Source of the DNA: UBA3064 sp023258775
GTDB lineage: Bacteria > Pseudomonadota > Gammaproteobacteria > Burkholderiales > Burkholderiaceae_E
Assembly (NCBI GenBank): GCA_044355655.1
Contig: JBIKXS010000070.1
Span: 1-7,679 of the forward strand
Direction of reading: 5' to 3'
DNA length: 7,679 bases
Positions within the stretch are counted from its first letter, which is position 1; each line of letters starts with the position of its first letter. This document shows, piece by piece, positions 5,426 through 7,679 of this stretch. The translations under genes and the position numbers were made by a program. The notes below the pieces were generated by a model. The model had not been told where the DNA came from and ran no database searches. It was given only the letters and a program-made list of their open reading frames with translations.

Positions 5426-5711
5426 TGGCATCGTAAGTGTTACGTTGGGATAACTCCCACAGATCGAAGGTTTGCTGCATACGTAACCAAATCTGCGGCC
5501 CATTACCTAGGGCTTTGCCCAATCGCATGGCCATGTCTGGCGTGACGGTACGCTTTTCATTGACGAGTTCAGAGACGCTTAGCCTTGACACACCGATCCA
5601 ATCAGCAAAGTCTTTTTGGGTCATCTTGAGCGCAGGCAGGACATCTTCACGAAGCAAGGCGCCAGGATGCGTCGGTCGACGCTTAGGATCGCGCAAGGAT
5701 TGTGTAGCCAT
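5403..5711 (-). CDS. higA: HigA antitoxin (XRE/HTH type)
   Basis: A 102-aa antitoxin of the HigA family that neutralises HigB and represses the operon. After a short basic tail (SLRDPKRRP) comes the family signature THPGALLREDVLPALKMTQ, then a helix-turn-helix (about 31-55, FADWIGVSRLSVSELVNEKR), MAMRLGKALGNGPQIWLRMQ and DLW near the end. Full length and intact. Its ATG overlaps the higB stop by one base (TAATG on the minus strand), typical of coupled higB-higA operons with the toxin first. The gene ends convergently with the HNH gene. The likely operator is the palindrome at 6018-6038. Confidence 0.93.
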   Translation of the reverse strand: MATQSLRDPKRRPTHPGALLREDVLPALKMTQKDFADWIGVSRLSVSELVNEKRTVTPDMAMRLGKALGNGPQIWLRMQQTFDLWELSQRNTYDAIKTLQLA

Positions 5712-5989
5712 TAGTGATAGTCCTCCAAGTTGACAATGACAACGTCTTCGCCGTCAAAAGCAAACGTGATACGCCAGTTTCCAGACACGGTCATGGCCCA
5801 TTGGCCCTTCCTGTCACCTTTGAGTGGGTGCAAGAACATGCCGGGAATCTTCAGGTCTTGCGGCTCGCAGGCATCGTCAAGTAAGTCCAAGATGCGCTGA
5901 ATCCTGCTTTGATGGTGCGCAAGTACGCCCTTAGTCTCGCCGTGACGAAAAAAGCGTTCCAAGCCTTTATGCTGAAAATGTTTGATCAC
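5711..5989 (-). CDS. higB: HigB toxin (RelE-superfamily mRNA interferase)
   Basis: A 92-aa toxin that cleaves mRNA at the ribosome. Family features run the full length: IKHFQHKGLERFF at the start, RILDLLDDA in the middle, then the LHPLKGDRKGQWAMTVSGNWRITFAF core and VVIVNLEDYH at the end, with basic residues and the terminal His-containing DYH typical of HigB. It starts at a GTG at 5989; AGGG touches the start with no spacer, so there is no proper ribosome site. The predicted -10 ends 5 bp before the GTG, which suggests a leaderless or nearly leaderless transcript. Paired with higA directly downstream. Confidence 0.93.
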   Translation of the reverse strand: MIKHFQHKGLERFFRHGETKGVLAHHQSRIQRILDLLDDACEPQDLKIPGMFLHPLKGDRKGQWAMTVSGNWRITFAFDGEDVVIVNLEDYH

Positions 5990-5994
5990 CCCTA

Positions 5995-6038
5995 AATGTA
6001 ATGTTTCTCAACGCTTTATGCAATCTTAAAGATTACAT
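5995..6038 (-). promoter_or_regulatory. higBA promoter and operator palindrome
   Basis: AATCTT-A-AAGATT (6022-6034) is a perfect inverted repeat; flanking ATG/CAT extends it to 21 bp (6018-6038) with one mismatch. On the minus strand TTGCAT (6023-6018), a -35 candidate inside the palindrome, is 17 bp from TACATT (6000-5995), a -10 candidate. HigA-type repressors bind such palindromes over the promoter. The predicted transcript start falls on or beside the higB GTG. Confidence 0.6.
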
Positions 6039-6039
6039 G

Positions 6040-6495
6040 AAGGCTTCAAGGAATACTCCCAGGGGGCTCCAATCTCTGGGGCGGAAAACCCAGTGATGCG
6101 CGGGGGGGCCAAGATTATTGTGGCCGCGAAATTCATGACCCCCTATCGGAGCTAGCCCTTTGTCACCTCCCTACTCAATCAAGCATAGGCGACTGAGTCT
6201 CCAAACCGACGGATTGCTCAAACATTACCGACATCTATTTTTCCTACGCTACTCTCCGAATAATGGTGAGCATTAATGACTCAAATGGCCATCGATCTAT
6301 CCAGCCGTTCTTTGCTCGACTGTTGCATGTCCGGGCGAAGATTAAGGCGCTTTTGCAGATTCCATAACTAACGTTCTGGGGTCGATGCAAAGCCGGCTCA
6401 AACAAGCCTTGATCACGCGCACCACCTTCTCTGCCATGTTCTGACAACAACGCTTTCACCCTCAAGGCCCCGGGTTGGCCCATCAGATGCGCAGT
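6040..6495. other. Stretch without a recognisable gene
   Basis: G-rich runs around 6060-6110 and no supported gene. On the minus strand a frame stays open from about 6555 down to 6244, running on from repeat copy B after its frameshift. The peptide (for example ALRVKALLSEHGREGGARDQ) resembles no family I know and may be chance. Confidence 0.4.
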
Positions 6496-6620
6496 GTCAC
6501 TTGCCCTGGTTTTACCCTGCTTAACCAGCGCCTCCGACCACTTCTCGAGCAGCTTTTTTTCCGCTTGGTCTCAACCACACGCAACTTGTAAAGCGGCGTT
6601 CGTACAGCTTTTGCAACGGG
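6496..6620 (-). pseudogene. Coding remnant, copy B of the dispersed repeat, frameshifted
   Basis: Counterpart of the remnant at 2269-2406, about 80 percent identical by eye over ~110 bp. On the minus strand it reads TPLYKLRVVETKRK, then in another frame KLLEKWSEALVKQGKTRAS. The switch is at a run of seven A residues (about 6554-6560), two bases longer than the matching place in copy A. Both copies have a stop codon in the same place just before the shared PxxK...RTPLYK segment (TAA here at 6621-6623, TGA in copy A). Unknown family; almost certainly inactive. Confidence 0.5.
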
Positions 6621-6767
6621 TTACGCGGGTGCGGGGTGTAGTGGGTTATACGTTTAAGTTTGCCTGCATCGAAGAAAACTATCCTGTAGGAAAGCCTGAG
6701 CATCCCTGCCGATGTGCTGATTGCTCAGACGGCTAAAAGATGATCGACACACAAGTGCCTGAACTGC

Positions 6768-6795
6768 TTGCTAACTGTGAATAACTGATTACAAT
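6768..6795 (+). promoter_or_regulatory. Promoter of the decayed HigB/RelE-type module
   Basis: TTGCTA (6768-6773), a 16-bp spacer, and TACAAT (6790-6795), which matches five of six consensus -10 bases. The predicted transcript start is at the ATG at 6802, and no Shine-Dalgarno precedes it. Confidence 0.5.
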
Positions 6796-6801
6796 AAGTT
6801 T

Positions 6802-6922
6802 ATGCTTACTGTCAAACGCTTGCCTGAATTTGATGATTGGCTAGGTGGTCTTAAGGACGGCATGACTCGCATCCGCCTGTGTAGCCCGCGGCGACGCGCT
6901 GGCAGCAACGCTTAAGGAGTAA
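6802..6922 (+). pseudogene. HigB/RelE-type addiction toxin with its middle deleted
   Basis: Begins MLTVKRLPEFDDWLGGLKDG then MTRIRL, a clear match to the start of the ~100-aa 'putative addiction module killer protein' (Gp49-like, RelE superfamily). Just after this (about 6880) homology jumps. In another frame DALAATLKE-TAA (stop 6920-6922) fits the normal C-terminus of the same family. About 60 codons, including the catalytic core, are gone and the frame is shifted, so the actual product would be a 37-aa peptide ending at 6915. The promoter and the downstream antitoxin remain. Confidence 0.8.
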
Positions 6923-6928
6923 TCGATC

Positions 6929-7273
6929 ATGACGGAAACGACCAAAGTGACAGAGCTGCCCGATTTCGATATGGCAGAACACTTAAAGTCTGACGAGGAT
7001 ATTGCGAACTATCTGACATTGGTGCTCGAGGAGAATGACGCCACCGAATTCACCCACGCTTTAGGCATCATCGCCCGGGCACGGGGCATGACGGAAATGG
7101 CGCGCGCTTCCGGTCTTACGCGCGAGGCACTCTACAAGGCGCTGCGACCGACCTCGCACCCTCGTTTCGATACCATTACCAAAGTGTGTGCCGCGCTGGG
7201 TGTCAAACTCGTTGCCCAACACCTATTTAGCACGCATGAATCGTACATTCACGCAGTCAATCGGGTTCTTTGA
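6929..7273 (+). CDS. Orphan HigA-like antitoxin (addiction module antidote, COG3636 type)
   Basis: DNA-binding antitoxin, 114 aa. The N-terminus has FDMAEHLKSDEDIANYLTLV and EENDATEF; the helix-turn-helix follows at about 50-75 (ARGMTEMARASGLTREALYK), then SHPRFDTITKVCAALGVKLVAQ, which is where family members normally end within a few residues. The last 17 residues, starting HLFSTHES, are foreign. The change coincides with an 11-bp match to the IS110-family end (7217-7227). AAGGAG (6914-6919) precedes the ATG by 9 bp. Its toxin partner upstream is deleted, so it is an orphan; it could still bind its own promoter or cross-neutralise a related toxin, which is speculation. Confidence 0.88.
   Translation: MTETTKVTELPDFDMAEHLKSDEDIANYLTLVLEENDATEFTHALGIIARARGMTEMARASGLTREALYKALRPTSHPRFDTITKVCAALGVKLVAQHLFSTHESYIHAVNRVL
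7217..7227 (+). repeat. Short match to the right-end repeat of the IS110-family element
   Basis: CAACACCTATT is identical to 11 bases of the inverted repeat at 274-288 read on the minus strand. It begins exactly where the antitoxin stops resembling its family, which may mark an old insertion or deletion end of a related element. Confidence 0.3.
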
Positions 7274-7364
7274 AAGACCATTTTCTGCAAAGAAGATCGA
7301 CATGTGATTGGTCACTGCAGTGGCAAATTCACGAGTAGAGACCGTTGCTCGCGCATACACCTAA

Positions 7365-7679
7365 CTGGCTCATCTGTTGATTGATGCAGGTACAGTGTTG
7401 CTGCAGCAAATCAAGGGCGGAAAACTCAGAGCGCTCGCGGTCACTTCAGCCAAGCGTGACTCGAGCCTGCCGGATACACCGACAGTGAATGAGCTCGGAT
7501 TGCATGGCATGGAAGCATCAGGCTTTCAGGGCCTTGTGGGCCCTGCCGGGCTTCCTCGTGACATCGTTGAACGGCTCTCAAAGGAATTGGCGAAGGTACT
7601 TGCAATGCCGGATGTGAAGTCGAAATTTGCTTCGGCAGGGTCTGAAGTTATGCCACGGCAAGCGAAAGAGTTTGCTGAA
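7365..7679 (+). pseudogene. C-terminal part of a Bug/TctC-family solute receptor, no start, runs off window
   Basis: An open frame from a TAA (7362-7364) to the window edge, 105 codons, with no start codon. The sequence is typical of the periplasmic tripartite-tricarboxylate receptor (Bug) family: LLIDAGTVLLQQIKGGKLRA, LAVTSAKR, LPDTPTVNELG, FQGLVGPAGLPRDIVERL and MPDVKSKFASAGSEV. These receptors are about 320 aa with a signal peptide; the first two thirds, including the signal and most of the ligand pocket, are absent here, so the fragment cannot be exported or bind. The left break is near 7365-7374. Bug genes are greatly expanded in Burkholderiales, the best taxonomic hint in the window. 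Confidence 0.85.

Noticed and set aside
6521..6736. Plus- and minus-strand frames of 60-80 codons around repeat copy B
   Set aside because: The frame conserved between the two repeat copies is a different minus-strand frame.
1..7679. CRISPR arrays, tRNA, rRNA, replication origin
   Set aside because: No regularly spaced repeats, no tRNA-like fold and no iteron pattern were seen on either strand.

Overview
The window looks like a decayed accessory region of a Gram-negative proteobacterium, most likely a betaproteobacterium of the Burkholderiales type. The pointers are a fragment of a Bug/TctC-family solute receptor at the right edge, a burkholderial-looking IS3 transposase, and several short toxin-antitoxin (TA) modules of kinds common there. 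This placement is inference; there is no rRNA, tRNA or core gene to confirm it. Most genes are partial, chimeric or broken, and intact genes are short.

Layout. 1-2154: an IS3-family transposase gene (left part off the window) split by an IS110-family element of the IS1111 type. Removing 267-1854 restores the IS3 reading frame and its D-D(35)-E spacing, which fixes the borders. The IS110 element has a 427-aa DEDD/Ser transposase on the minus strand, subterminal inverted repeats, and a 221-nt non-coding segment downstream of the transposase, where IS1111-type elements carry their bridge/seeker RNA. Two short stretches there match the two sides of the actual insertion site, one per DNA strand, each ending exactly at the junction. 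2155-2488: no intact gene, but a minus-strand coding remnant (copy A) that recurs at 6496-6620 (copy B). 2489-3319: an HNH nuclease fused to the first ~30 residues of a HIT domain, then an unrelated tail. 3392-4044: a PIN toxin and ribbon-helix-helix antitoxin operon with an operator-like palindrome abutting the toxin start codon.

4094-4885 (minus): a DUF2087-type protein followed, after a single in-frame TAG, by a 112-codon open stretch of unknown identity. 4935-5180 (minus): the C-terminal 81 codons of a GNAT acetyltransferase, abutting head-to-head a small phage-type HNH nuclease (plus, to 5425). 5403-5989 (minus): a complete higBA module with its own operator palindrome. 5990-6801: about 800 bases with no intact gene. 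6802-7273: a second HigB/RelE-type module whose toxin has lost its middle, leaving an orphan antitoxin with an altered C-terminus. 7365-7679: the C-terminal part of a Bug receptor without a start, running off the window.

The genes do not form one pathway. What links them is self-maintenance and mobility: two intact TA modules and one half-lost module among nested insertion sequences and truncated nucleases. All three TA promoters place the predicted transcript start at or within a few bases of the toxin start codon, so their toxins may be translated from leaderless or nearly leaderless mRNAs. The most interesting item is the candidate pair of target guides in the IS110 element, one of which lies inside the last codons of its transposase gene.
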